Origin: Spirosoma montaniterrae
Lineage (GTDB): Bacteria > Bacteroidota > Bacteroidia > Cytophagales > Spirosomataceae
Assembly: GCF_001988955.1 (NCBI RefSeq)
Contig: NZ_CP014263.1
Location: forward strand, 4,834,501 to 4,898,500
Direction of reading: 5' to 3'
Length of the DNA: 64,000 nucleotides
Below are positions 35,879 to 45,303 of the stretch, piece by piece; position 1 is the first letter of the stretch, and the number at the start of each line of letters is the position of its first letter. A program made the position numbers and the translations under genes. Below the pieces are notes generated by a model. It saw only the letters and a program-made list of their open reading frames with translations, searched no databases and was not told the DNA's origin.

Positions 35879-36730
35879 ATGTGGATTTGTGCGCTGATTT
35901 TCTCGGTTGGTAGTTTAGCAACATACATTTATAGCCTGAATCGAAAAATCAGAAACCATATACCTGCCAATTATCCTGACGCAGCCAACTGCCAGCAAAA
36001 CAAACGAATTGTTGTGTGTGCGGGCGACAGCATCACGCATGGCATTGTCAGCTACAACTACGTCGACTGGCTGATGCAACAGCCGTCATTAGCTGGTTTT
36101 CAGTTCTTTAACGCAGGTATTAATTCTGACCTGACCTATACGTTGCTGAAACGGCTGGATGACATCATTGCCATGCAGCCCGATCATGTCACGGTGCTGA
36201 TTGGCACCAATGACGTAAACGCGGTTGCATCGCCATCGGCACTGAAGCGGTACTACGCGAGCGGTAAAATCGATCCGGATGTGAAACCCGATCTGGCAGG
36301 TTTTCAGGATGCGTACCGGCAGATTGTTCAGCGGTTAAAAACAGAGACAATCGCTGAAATTGCCGTTGCCTCGGTGCCAATTTTAGGTGAGGATTTAACA
36401 AACAAACCGAATCAGTTGGCCGATAAATACAGCGAATTCGTGAAGCAACTGGCTGATGAAGAAGAAATTGAGTATTTGCCCATTCGTGAGCGGATGAAAG
36501 CCTGCTTAAGTGAGTCAAACGTGAGGCCCCGGCACCGGTACGAGCAAACTCCGCAGTTGATGATTAGCGGTATTATTCAGCACAATTTACTCAAAAAATC
36601 ATGGGACTCTATTAGCCGGGCCAATGGCATGGCAATTAGCTACGATAACATTCATTTTAATTCAGTAGGGGCGAAACTAATCGGACAAACTGTTCAGGAG
36701 TTTCTGACCAGAAGCGCGATCATAAAATGA
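35879..36730 (+). CDS. SGNH/GDSL family hydrolase, membrane-anchored
   Basis: A 283-residue protein with an N-terminal membrane helix (residues 3-21). The four SGNH blocks are visible: GDSITHG (Ser51), NAGINSD, LIGTNDVN and the Asp-His pair in YDNIHFNSVGAKLIG. The family cleaves esters, including acyl chains and acetyl groups on sugars. The end overlaps the start of the flavin monooxygenase by ATGA, so the two are translated together. Confidence 0.88.
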   Translation: MWICALIFSVGSLATYIYSLNRKIRNHIPANYPDAANCQQNKRIVVCAGDSITHGIVSYNYVDWLMQQPSLAGFQFFNAGINSDLTYTLLKRLDDIIAMQPDHVTVLIGTNDVNAVASPSALKRYYASGKIDPDVKPDLAGFQDAYRQIVQRLKTETIAEIAVASVPILGEDLTNKPNQLADKYSEFVKQLADEEEIEYLPIRERMKACLSESNVRPRHRYEQTPQLMISGIIQHNLLKKSWDSISRANGMAISYDNIHFNSVGAKLIGQTVQEFLTRSAIIK

Positions 36731-38040
36731 AAGACGTTTGTATCATTGGGGCCGGGTCGTCGGGAATTGCCGCTGCGAAAACGTTTCATCAGCAGGGAAT
36801 AGCATTCGACTGTTTCGAGAAAGGCTCCGGCGTTGGCGGCAACTGGCGGTACAATAACGACAACGGCATGTCGTCGGCCTATCGGTCATTGCACATCAAT
36901 ACCAACCGGAACGTAATGGCGTATTCCGATTTCCCAATGCCGACGGAGTATCCCATGTTTCCGCATCATAGTCAGATTATTCAGTATTTCGATAGCTATG
37001 TCGATCACTTCGGCTTTCGGGATAAAATCACGTTCAACACTGCCGTAACGAACGTAAGCCGTAATGCAGATAGCAACGGCGGACCGGGAACGTATCATAT
37101 CACAACCGACACCGGCCTCGAACGCGACTACAAGCACGTGGTTGTTGCCAACGGCCACCACTGGAACCCGCGTTACCCCGATCCGCCATTTCCGGGCACG
37201 TTTGCGGGCGAAACGCTCCACTCGCATTATTATAAAACGCCCGATCAGATTCAGGGTCGCAAGCTCCTTATCGTGGGCATTGGCAACTCGGCAGTCGACA
37301 TTGCCTGCGAAGCGGCCCGGCAATACGGTGGTCATCCGGTTACGATTTCGACTCGGAGCGGGGCCTACATTGTGCCGAACTGGTTGATGAGCCTGCCGTT
37401 CGATTCGCTGGCGAACCCGTTTACGAGCCGGTTGCCACTGAGTGTGCAGCGGGCGTTGCTGGGTTTTTCGCTGTGGCTGGCACGCGGTCGGCAGGAAGAT
37501 TACGGCGTACCCACTCCCAAACGCCCGATGCTGAGCGAACACCCGACCATTTCGCAGGATTTGCTGAATCTGGCGGGTCGGGGACTCGTTCGATTCAAAC
37601 CAAACATCCGGGCGTTTGATGGGCATACCGTTGTGTTTGACGATGATAGTCGCGACGACTTCGATATGGTGATATACGCTACGGGCTATCGGGTCACGTT
37701 CCCGTTTTTCAAACAGGGCTTTTTCAACGTCGAACAGAGTAACGACCTCCAACTGTACCGGCGCGTAGTACATCCTGACTTTCCGGGATTATATTTTCTG
37801 GGCTTGGTGCAGCCGCTCGGAGCCATTATGCCATTGGCCGAAACGCAGTCGGTCTGGCTCGCGAAACTGATAAAGGGCGAGTGCCGTTTGCCCGACCGGG
37901 CCACGATGCAACAAGCAATCGGCGAAGAAGCCGGGCGCAACAAACGTCGGTATAAACAGTCGGCCCGGCACACGTTACAGGTCGATTTTCATCCCTACAA
38001 ACAAAGTATCGAGCGCGAAATGCGAGCGATGAAAATATGA
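36727..38040 (+). CDS. Flavin-containing monooxygenase
   Basis: A 437-residue flavoprotein. The FAD motif is CIIGAGSSGIAAAKTF and the NADP motif is LLIVGIGNSAVDIACE. The FMO fingerprint FAGETLHSHYY (FxGxxxHxxxY) lies between them. The ATG.Y motif is YATGYRVTFPF. FMOs oxygenate soft N or S atoms, and some carry out Baeyer-Villiger oxidation of ketones to esters. The coupled upstream esterase-like gene fits the second possibility, but the substrate is unknown. Confidence 0.9.
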   Translation: MKDVCIIGAGSSGIAAAKTFHQQGIAFDCFEKGSGVGGNWRYNNDNGMSSAYRSLHINTNRNVMAYSDFPMPTEYPMFPHHSQIIQYFDSYVDHFGFRDKITFNTAVTNVSRNADSNGGPGTYHITTDTGLERDYKHVVVANGHHWNPRYPDPPFPGTFAGETLHSHYYKTPDQIQGRKLLIVGIGNSAVDIACEAARQYGGHPVTISTRSGAYIVPNWLMSLPFDSLANPFTSRLPLSVQRALLGFSLWLARGRQEDYGVPTPKRPMLSEHPTISQDLLNLAGRGLVRFKPNIRAFDGHTVVFDDDSRDDFDMVIYATGYRVTFPFFKQGFFNVEQSNDLQLYRRVVHPDFPGLYFLGLVQPLGAIMPLAETQSVWLAKLIKGECRLPDRATMQQAIGEEAGRNKRRYKQSARHTLQVDFHPYKQSIEREMRAMKI

Positions 38041-38266
38041 CCTGTTGGTAAGTTGACAGAGTATTCGTTACTTTGACCATTAATGCCAGTCTAATAGCCA
38101 ACTAAGTCCATGAACTTTAGCTTGTGCGCTTATGTTTGGCTGTAAATCAAGCGGGTAGTAGAGCTGTGATGAAGAGAAAATAACAACCGCTCAGTCTATT
38201 TTTTGGCGAAGATCAACGTCTGTTAGCATATTCACTACATGTACCACCCGTCTTAGACCGTAACAA

Positions 38267-38755
38267 ATGATCTCTAAGAAAGCGAAGTATGCCATCAAAG
38301 CCCTGAAGGTTTTGACTGAAGAGTATGGGAAAGGTCCTATACTGATTTCTTACATTTCGGCGAAAGAAAATATCCCGAAGAAATTCCTGGAGGCTATTTT
38401 GCTGGAGCTTCGCAATCACGGTATTTTGCAAAGTCAGAAAGGAAAAGGGGGCGGCTACCTGTTGCGCGTCGATCCGGGGCGGGTCAATCTGGCGCAGGTA
38501 TTGCGTGTTATCGACGGCCCTATTGCGCCTACACCCTGCGTATCATTCAATTTCTACGTCAAATGCGACGACTGCAATGATGAAGTGACCTGCGCGCTCA
38601 AGCCCATTATGGAACGCGTTCGCGATGCCAACCTCGGCGTCTATGAAAATACCACGCTGTTGGCCTTCCAGAATCCAGAATCTATTGTCACCAAAGAAAT
38701 TCCCATTGGCCTCAAAGCCGAACTGAACGACGATTCGGTTCGGATGAGTGCTTAA
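38267..38755 (+). CDS. Rrf2 family transcriptional regulator with four cysteines
   Basis: A 162-residue regulator with the Rrf2 winged helix (YAIKALKVLTEEY, IPKKFLEAILLELRNHGILQ, KGKGGGYLLR). The sensor loop carries Cys91, Cys100, Cys103 and Cys109 (PCVSFNFYVKCDDCNDEVTC), spacing C-x8-C-x2-C-x5-C. IscR and NsrR bind iron-sulfur clusters with three cysteines at other spacings, so a cluster is likely but its type is open. It is preceded by a 226-bp gap with no other clear feature. Confidence 0.88.
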   Translation: MISKKAKYAIKALKVLTEEYGKGPILISYISAKENIPKKFLEAILLELRNHGILQSQKGKGGGYLLRVDPGRVNLAQVLRVIDGPIAPTPCVSFNFYVKCDDCNDEVTCALKPIMERVRDANLGVYENTTLLAFQNPESIVTKEIPIGLKAELNDDSVRMSA

Positions 38756-38761
38756 GTTTGA

Positions 38762-38858
38762 GTTATAACGTTATACGGTTGTAGTGTTGTAAAGTTGGCT
38801 AACGCGTTCTTTTGGGCGAAGCTAACTTTACAACACTACAACCGTATAACGTTATAAC
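38762..38858. repeat. Inverted-repeat element, GTTATAACG type, 35-bp perfect arms
   Basis: The arms at 38762-38796 and 38824-38858 are perfect complements over 35 bp, with a 27-nt loop. It lies 6 bp after the Rrf2 gene and overlaps the last codons and stop of the convergent DUF4301 gene (stop 38852-38854). It is related to 58334-58441, including part of the loop (GGCT and GCGAAGC). Confidence 0.9.
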
Positions 38859-40390
38859 AATTCTTCTGGTTGGTGCTCTTTTCGCAGCAGGTCGTTCACG
38901 GTTTTGACCGGGTTGAACGTAATCAGCGGCACCTCCACAAAAATAGTGTTCCAATCGGCCATAGCACCGTTCCAGAGGCCGGGCAACTCCTGTGCCTTGA
39001 GGTCTTTGCCATCTTTCGACTTGGCCGTGATAAACCCGGTTTGCATGTCGCGGAAGTCGGGCAGGTTGTATTTGCGGCCATGCTTGTCTCTCAGACTACA
39101 CACCAGATCGACGGGGTTGAAGTGCGTGGCCGTATCGAAAATTTCTTTCTGTTGGGCATTGTTAAGGTCAATCTGTGCCGACTCAACCACCTGCAACGAC
39201 ACCGATCCGTCGGCGTTGCGTGCCCAGAACGGACCGCCACCCGGCTCGCCAACATTTTTCACCATACCGCATACCCGCACGGGCCGGTTCAGTTTTTTGC
39301 GGAAGTAGGCAAGCTTTTCAGCTTTCGACCATGTAGCAAATTCTTCGGGGGGCAACGTAAACAGCGTTCGTCGGAACAGTTCGTCGGCTTCGGCCAGATA
39401 GCCGTCGCTCACGTCGTCGGCATCAAGCAGGCTTTGAATGCGGGCTATCTGCTGTTGCGCGTCGAGCAGTACGGCGGCTATTACTTTTTTGTAGGTAATC
39501 GTAGTTTCTTTGATGGCATCGGGCACTACGTTATCGATATTCTTGATAAACACAATGTCGGCGTCGATATCATTAAGATTTTCGATAAGCGCACCGTGTC
39601 CTGCCGGGCGAAACAGCAACGACCCGTCGTGATTACGGAACGGATGATTGCTCATATCGACCGAAATCGTGTCGGTCGATTTCTTCTGTTCAGAAAAGCT
39701 GATGTCGAACATAACGCCGAGCCAGGCTTCATAATCGACTTTCTCCTGGGCAATGAGTTGCTCGAACCGTTCGCGGTGTTCGGGCGAAACGGTGAAGTGA
39801 ATGCGCACCATACCGTTTGAGTTGGCATAAGCAGCCCCTTCTATTAGGTGTTCTTCGACGGGTGTGCGGGCACCGTCGTCGTAGCTATGAAATTTCAGCA
39901 GCCCTTTCGGCAGGCTACCATAATCCAGGCCATCGGCCATGAGCAGAAAATGCAGTACGGTTTGTCGTTCGGCGGTAGTCCAGTTGCCTTCGGCTACGGT
40001 TTCGTCCAGGTTGACGCCCTTTTTTACCAGCACTGCCTTCAGATCGTCATAAAAGGCAAAGTCTTTCAGCCGGGCAAAAAATTCATCTGTCGACTTATCC
40101 GACTTGCCATCAAGTGCCGAAAACAGCGACTTGAACATCCGTGTGGCGGCTCCCGATGCCGGTACAAACTTGACCAAATCGCGTTCTTGTGCGGCCTCAT
40201 CGAAGCGGTGCAGATAGGCCGTTAGCTGCTCGTCGGGTACGCGAACGATGCCATCGCCCACGGTAGCGGCTTTGATGACATTCAGAAACGGAAAGCCGTT
40301 TACGAAATGCTGTATCTGTTCGTCGATTTGCGCCAGCGAAATCCCCTGCGCCTGAATCTGTTGTTGGTCTTTATCCGAAAAATGTGTCAT
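38852..40390 (-). CDS. DUF4301 family protein
   Basis: A 512-residue soluble protein recognised as DUF4301, a family common in Bacteroidota. Conserved-looking stretches are KFVPASGAATRMFKSLFSAL near residue 105, LLMADGLDYGSLPKGLLKFH, RPAGHGALIENLNDIDADIV and VCGMVKNVGEPGGGPFWARN. The family has no established biochemical role. No signal peptide or membrane helix is seen. The final residues (LL and the stop) come from the inverted-repeat element. Confidence 0.85.
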   Translation of the reverse strand: MTHFSDKDQQQIQAQGISLAQIDEQIQHFVNGFPFLNVIKAATVGDGIVRVPDEQLTAYLHRFDEAAQERDLVKFVPASGAATRMFKSLFSALDGKSDKSTDEFFARLKDFAFYDDLKAVLVKKGVNLDETVAEGNWTTAERQTVLHFLLMADGLDYGSLPKGLLKFHSYDDGARTPVEEHLIEGAAYANSNGMVRIHFTVSPEHRERFEQLIAQEKVDYEAWLGVMFDISFSEQKKSTDTISVDMSNHPFRNHDGSLLFRPAGHGALIENLNDIDADIVFIKNIDNVVPDAIKETTITYKKVIAAVLLDAQQQIARIQSLLDADDVSDGYLAEADELFRRTLFTLPPEEFATWSKAEKLAYFRKKLNRPVRVCGMVKNVGEPGGGPFWARNADGSVSLQVVESAQIDLNNAQQKEIFDTATHFNPVDLVCSLRDKHGRKYNLPDFRDMQTGFITAKSKDGKDLKAQELPGLWNGAMADWNTIFVEVPLITFNPVKTVNDLLRKEHQPEELL

Positions 40391-40602
40391 ATGGGCAACG
40401 AAATAAGTCAGTAGAAAACGGCAGGCAAATTGGCGGTTTCGACGATGTTACGCAAATGAAATTTATTCATGTGGTACACATCGTAATACATTTATGTTAG
40501 TAGCCGAATAATTAATTTAATAAAAAAATAAATACGCTAATTCAAACGAATGACAGATTTTGAGCATCCTTGCTTCTGTAAACCAGCAAACTATTTATGC
40601 AA

Positions 40603-41370
40603 ATGAAACATCTGCTTAACATTCTTCTGGTTATCATGGCTTTAGCGAGTCTAACCGCCTGTGAGGACCACCGTGTGCCGCAATCACCACAAACGCCACA
40701 GGGCGTTCGTTACCGGATGGTAAAAAGTGAAATTTTTAACTTCCGGAGCCGCCACGTTAGAACGTTTAGTTACCGGCCCGATGGTAAGTTAGCAAGCTAT
40801 ACCATTGACCGGAACCAGACGAGTGGGCTGCCTGTGCAAACTGTAAATCTTAATTACAACGACGATGGACGCTTAATCAGCCTGCAATCTACCGGCCCAG
40901 CTACGTTTCCCTACGTTAAGTTTCGTCAGGAATATGGCTACGACGATAAAGGGATGGTTACAATTGTTAACATTCTTACTGACAGCGATGATTCAGGCAA
41001 TTTCAAACCTGTTCAATCTTATCGATTCAGCTACGATGGGACAAATAAATTTCCGGTCAGCGTTTCCGTCTTTAACATCAACGATAATACGCTGACAAAA
41101 GACAGGGATATTTTTTATACCTATCAGAATGGGAACATAATTGAGCAAAAAAGCGGTAGTGATACTCCACAACAGTATTCCTACGACGATAAACCCAACC
41201 CATACAATCAATTAAGCATGATTGAGATTGGGCCGGAAGTTTTCAGCAAAAACAACGTTCAGATTTCTTTCCGCCCGGCAACGTACAACAGCGACGGGCT
41301 ATTAATTGAGCGGAATAACAGTAGCGGGGCGACCTTCTATCAGGAGCGGATTGCCTACGAAACGTGGTGA
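40603..41370 (+). CDS. Lipoprotein with YD-like beta repeats
   Basis: A protein of about 255 residues starting MKHLLNILLVIMALASLTAC with lipobox LTAC; two more residues are open upstream. The mature part repeats a short strand pattern (SYRPDGKLASYTIDR, LNYNDDGRLISLQS, YGYDDKGMVTIVN, FRPATYNSDGLLIERN) similar to RHS/YD-type or DUF4595-like proteins. Function unknown. The 206-bp upstream region is AT-rich and probably holds its promoter. Confidence 0.7.
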   Translation: MKHLLNILLVIMALASLTACEDHRVPQSPQTPQGVRYRMVKSEIFNFRSRHVRTFSYRPDGKLASYTIDRNQTSGLPVQTVNLNYNDDGRLISLQSTGPATFPYVKFRQEYGYDDKGMVTIVNILTDSDDSGNFKPVQSYRFSYDGTNKFPVSVSVFNINDNTLTKDRDIFYTYQNGNIIEQKSGSDTPQQYSYDDKPNPYNQLSMIEIGPEVFSKNNVQISFRPATYNSDGLLIERNNSSGATFYQERIAYETW

Positions 41371-41389
41371 CACAAACGCTTACAATCAG

Positions 41390-41423
41390 CAAAGCCCGCC
41401 GAAACTACTCTTGGCGGGCTTTG
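41390..41423. terminator. Bidirectional terminator between convergent genes
   Basis: A perfect 11-bp stem (CAAAGCCCGCC at 41390-41400 and its complement at 41413-41423) with a 12-nt loop. It serves the lipoprotein gene (ends 41370) and probably the copper ATPase gene (ends 41430). Confidence 0.82.
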
Positions 41424-41429
41424 TTGTGG

Positions 41430-43718
41430 TTAGAGACGTATACGTTTCAATCGTAAGCTGTTGGTCACTACCGATACCGAACTTAAGGCCATTGCGGCTC
41501 CGGCCAGCATGGGGTTGAGCAAAAAGCCGTTGATGGGATACAGCAGCCCCGCAGCAATCGGAATGCCGATAATGTTGTAGATAAATGCCCAGAACAGGTT
41601 CTGCCGAATAGCCTGTACTGTTTTCTTTGAGAGTTGCAGTGCTTTGGGTACGCTGTTGAGGTCGGAAGTAATGAGCGTCATCTTGGCTACGTCCATCGCA
41701 ATGTCCGAACCTCGGCCCATAGCAATACTCACGTCGGCCAGAGCCAGTGCCTGCGAATCGTTGATGCCGTCGCCAATCATGGCGACTACCTTGCCGTTTG
41801 CCTGTAATTCCTGCACAAACGCGGCTTTATCGGCGGGGAGGGTCTCGGCCCGGAAGTCGCTTACGCCAACAGCTTTGGCAACGGCTTCGGCAGTTTGGCG
41901 GTTATCTCCCGTCAGCATGTACACGGCGATACCGCGTTTTTTGAGCGACAGAATAGCCTCGCGTGATGTTGGCTTCACCGGGTCGGCAATGGCGATTACG
42001 GCCAGAATCTGCTGCTCATCGGCAAAATATACCACTGTTTTAGCTTCATCCTGCCAGGTTTTCACCAGCCCGTTTACCTTAGTTAATTGGTCGGTCAGGC
42101 CCCACTCGGCCATCAGTCGGCGATTGCCTATCCCATATGTTTTTCCGTTGAAGCGACCAGACACGCCCCGCCCCGTCAGGCTCTCAAACTGGTCGAGCGT
42201 TGTGCCTGTTATGCCTTCCGTTTTCAACTGCGCTACCACCGCGCCAGCCAGCGGGTGTTCCGACTGACTCTCCAGCGTGTATAGCACCTGCCTCGCTTCT
42301 GTCGGGTTAGCCGATTCTGCTACCCAGTTCATGTCGGTCACGGTCGGTTTGCCCTCGGTAATGGTGCCGGTTTTATCCAGAATCACAGCATTGACCTTGT
42401 AGCCCAGTTCAAGGCTCTCGGCATCTTTAATGAGAATGTTATTGTCGGCCCCTTTGCCAATACCGACCATAATTGCCGTTGGCGTTGCCAGGCCCAGCGC
42501 ACAGGGGCAGGCAATTACCAGCACCGTTACCGAAGTGAGCAGGGCGTGCGTAAACGCATTCTCTCCGCCGAAGATCATCCAGGCCGCAAACGTTAACAGG
42601 GCAATTCCGATGACGACCGGCACAAAGATGCCTGCAATCGTATCGACTAATTTCTGGACGGGAGCCTTGCTGCCCTGCGCTTCCTGCACCATGCGGATGA
42701 TCTGGGCCAGGAGAGTATCGCCCCCAACCTTCCGGGCTGTGAAGCGGAAAGAACCGGTCTGATTAATCGTTCCGGCAAAAACCGATTCGCCAGCCCGTTT
42801 TTCAACCGGTATCGGTTCGCCCGAAATCATACTTTCGTCAACAAACGACGTCCCGGATTCCACAACGCCATCGACCGGAATTTTTTCGCCCGGACGAACC
42901 ACGATCACCTGCCCAACCCGTACCTGTGCAATAGCGATTTCCTGTTCACCAGTGCCGTCGAACACCCGGACCGTTTTGGGTTGCAGGCCCATCAGTTTCT
43001 TCAGGGCCGACGACGTGTTCGATTTTGCCCGTTCTTCGAGTAACTTACCCAGCGAAATAAAAGCAATAACCACGGTTGCGGCCTCAAAATAGACGTGCGG
43101 GTGCAGCCCCCGGCTATGCCAGAAAGCGGGGTTCAGCGTGTTGAACGTACTGAACAGAAAGGCAATACCCGTGCTGAGAGCTACCAGCGTGTCCATGTTG
43201 GCTTTGCCATGCCGGGCCTGCTTCCAGGCGTTTACAAAATAGGAGCGGCCCAGCCAAAACACCACCGGGGCCGACAGCGTCATCATGATGTAGTTGACGT
43301 AAGGCACCGAGTTGTCGGAGCCATCCATGAAAAACATGCCTAAAATGACGACGGGTATCGACAGGATGCCCGCCCAAAGCGTGCGTTTCCTAAGCGACTG
43401 GTAGTATTGCTGCTGTGCTTCGGCCTGTACGGCCAGCGGGTCTTCTGCGTCGATTACCAAATCATACCCGATAGACCGAATAACGCCTTGCAGTCCTTCC
43501 TGATCGATGACCTTCGGGTCATACTGAACCGTGGCCGACTGATTGGCATAATTGACTGCTGCGTCGGCCACGCCGGGTGTATTTTTTAACATCGACTCGA
43601 CGCTCACGGCGCAGGCTGCACAGGACATTTCCAGCACGGGAAACGACTGGCGGGTTAACCTGGAGTCAGAAGCCCGGCGGGGCTGCGTGGCTATGTTGGG
43701 CGAAGGTGTCGGTTGCAT
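41430..43718 (-). CDS. copA: Heavy-metal P1B-type ATPase, copper-translocating
   Basis: A 762-residue pump with one N-terminal heavy-metal domain ([12 protein letters not shown], Cys33 and Cys36). The transmembrane metal site is CPC in [17 protein letters not shown]. The phosphorylation motif DKTGT, the SEHPLA region and [20 protein letters not shown] are present. The CPC motif and a single CxxC domain fit Cu(I) export. No copper chaperone or CueR-like regulator is adjacent, and it is probably transcribed alone. Confidence 0.9.
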   Translation of the reverse strand: MQPTPSPNIATQPRRASDSRLTRQSFPVLEMSCAACAVSVESMLKNTPGVADAAVNYANQSATVQYDPKVIDQEGLQGVIRSIGYDLVIDAEDPLAVQAEAQQQYYQSLRKRTLWAGILSIPVVILGMFFMDGSDNSVPYVNYIMMTLSAPVVFWLGRSYFVNAWKQARHGKANMDTLVALSTGIAFLFSTFNTLNPAFWHSRGLHPHVYFEAATVVIAFISLGKLLEERAKSNTSSALKKLMGLQPKTVRVFDGTGEQEIAIAQVRVGQVIVVRPGEKIPVDGVVESGTSFVDESMISGEPIPVEKRAGESVFAGTINQTGSFRFTARKVGGDTLLAQIIRMVQEAQGSKAPVQKLVDTIAGIFVPVVIGIALLTFAAWMIFGGENAFTHALLTSVTVLVIACPCALGLATPTAIMVGIGKGADNNILIKDAESLELGYKVNAVILDKTGTITEGKPTVTDMNWVAESANPTEARQVLYTLESQSEHPLAGAVVAQLKTEGITGTTLDQFESLTGRGVSGRFNGKTYGIGNRRLMAEWGLTDQLTKVNGLVKTWQDEAKTVVYFADEQQILAVIAIADPVKPTSREAILSLKKRGIAVYMLTGDNRQTAEAVAKAVGVSDFRAETLPADKAAFVQELQANGKVVAMIGDGINDSQALALADVSIAMGRGSDIAMDVAKMTLITSDLNSVPKALQLSKKTVQAIRQNLFWAFIYNIIGIPIAAGLLYPINGFLLNPMLAGAAMALSSVSVVTNSLRLKRIRL

Positions 43719-43831
43719 AACAGAATAGGCTATTTGATACTATAACACAAAGTTCGGTATGCTGCTGCCCATTCTCTTACAGAATCATTGTCTGGTTTTG
43801 CGGGATTTCAGGATGTCTTCGCGCAACGCTG

Positions 43832-45187
43832 CTATTGCCACTTCTTTTCAATGTCTTCGAGTGTTAACCCTTTCGTTTCAAACACGATAAACCGGGCGAA
43901 GAGCAAACCGAACAGCACAACGGCGGTGTAGATCATGAAAATACCGCCGTTGCTGCCGAGCGACGTAGCGGCCATAATCGGGAAAGAAAAGCTGACCCAG
44001 AAATCGAAAAACCAGTGGTACGAACTGCCCATACTGGTCGCAAATCCGCGAATGCGAAGCGGATACACCTCCGAAATGAGCAGCCAGCCCAGCGGCCCCA
44101 GACTGATGGCAAAGAAGAAAATATAGACGTACACCCCGCCAATTGCCAGTATCCGAAGCAAATCCGGGCTGATAGACTCGCGGAAGAAAAACGCAGCCGC
44201 AATGGTTGAGAGCGACAGAGCCGTGCCAATCAGGCCGGTATACAGAATGGGTTTGCGGCCCCACTGATCTAAAAATCGAACGGCCACCAGCGTACTGAGC
44301 GTATTGACGACACCAACCCCAACCGTAGCCATAATAGACGTAGTGCTGGAGCCAAAACCCGCCATCTCGAAAATACGTGTCGAATAATAAATAACGGCAT
44401 TAATGCCCGAAAACTGCTGGATAAAGAAAATGCCGATGCCAATCAACAGCGGTATGCGCAGCTTGGCCGAAAACAGTTCGCGCCAGTCGCCCTGCCGGTT
44501 TCTCTCGTCCCGAACGGCAGCCTGAATCTGCGTCATTTCCCGGTCAACGGCATCGGCTTCGTGAATGCGGGCCAGCACCTGCCGGGCCTGCTCATCGCGG
44601 CCTTTGCTCAGGAGCCATCGCGGGCTTTCGGGTACGAAAAACATACCGCCCAGCAACACAGCCGCCGGAATGAAGCCAGCCCAGAACATCAGCCGCCAGC
44701 CCTCGATCTGCTCAGCAAAGGCGAAGCCAACCAGATAAGATGCTAAAATACCGATGGTGATAGCCAACTGGAAAAACGTAACTAACCGCCCCCGAATGTG
44801 GCTGGGTGCGATTTCGGCCAGGTAAAGTGGAACAGAAAACGACACGATACCAATTGCCAGCCCCAGTAGCAATCGCCCGGCAATGAGCACATTAGCCGAA
44901 GGAGCCACAGCCGCCACAATCGATCCCAGCACAAATATCAGGGCGGCCAGAATGTTGATGCGTTTGCGGCCCAGCGTATCGGCCAGCCGCCCGCTCAGCA
45001 GCGATCCGGCCATGCCACCAGCCAGCACAGCACTAACGATCCAGCCTTCGGCGGTGGCACTCAGTTGAAATTCCTGACGGAGCGAAGGCAACGCAACGTT
45101 GATAACGCCCGTGTCGAAGCCAAAGAGTAGCCCGCCCGTTGCTGCAATAGCGGCAATGGTGTAGATCAATAATACCTTGTTGTTCAT
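43832..45187 (-). CDS. MFS sugar porter family transporter
   Basis: A 451-residue, 12-helix transporter of the sugar porter family. Visible signatures are GRLADTLGRKR between helices 2 and 3, PESPRWLLSKGRDEQA after helix 6, QQFSGINAVIYYS in helix 7, LDQWGRKPIL, and PLGWLLISEVYPLRIRG. It moves a monosaccharide (XylE/GLUT type), usually with a proton. No sugar catabolic gene is next to it. Confidence 0.92.
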   Translation of the reverse strand: MNNKVLLIYTIAAIAATGGLLFGFDTGVINVALPSLRQEFQLSATAEGWIVSAVLAGGMAGSLLSGRLADTLGRKRINILAALIFVLGSIVAAVAPSANVLIAGRLLLGLAIGIVSFSVPLYLAEIAPSHIRGRLVTFFQLAITIGILASYLVGFAFAEQIEGWRLMFWAGFIPAAVLLGGMFFVPESPRWLLSKGRDEQARQVLARIHEADAVDREMTQIQAAVRDERNRQGDWRELFSAKLRIPLLIGIGIFFIQQFSGINAVIYYSTRIFEMAGFGSSTTSIMATVGVGVVNTLSTLVAVRFLDQWGRKPILYTGLIGTALSLSTIAAAFFFRESISPDLLRILAIGGVYVYIFFFAISLGPLGWLLISEVYPLRIRGFATSMGSSYHWFFDFWVSFSFPIMAATSLGSNGGIFMIYTAVVLFGLLFARFIVFETKGLTLEDIEKKWQ

Positions 45188-45228
45188 AGATTAGGTTCAG
45201 GAAACGGATGAGCAACAAATATAAGAGT

Positions 45229-45303
45229 TGAATGATAGAATGATTGGATGATTGAATGAGTTGGGTGCATCCATTCAATCATCCAATCATTCTATCATTC
45301 AAT
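45229..45303. repeat. Inverted-repeat element, TTGAATGATAG type, 31-bp perfect arms
   Basis: The arms at 45229-45259 and 45273-45303 are perfect complements over 31 bp and are themselves made of GAATGAT/GATTGGA units. The nitrilase-family gene stops inside the right arm (TGA at 45295-45297). A related element lies at 61824-61916. Confidence 0.9.

Noticed and set aside
38870..39820. A 316-codon frame antisense to the DUF4301 gene
   Set aside because: The DUF4301 frame is longer and family-like; the antisense translation has no recognisable motif.
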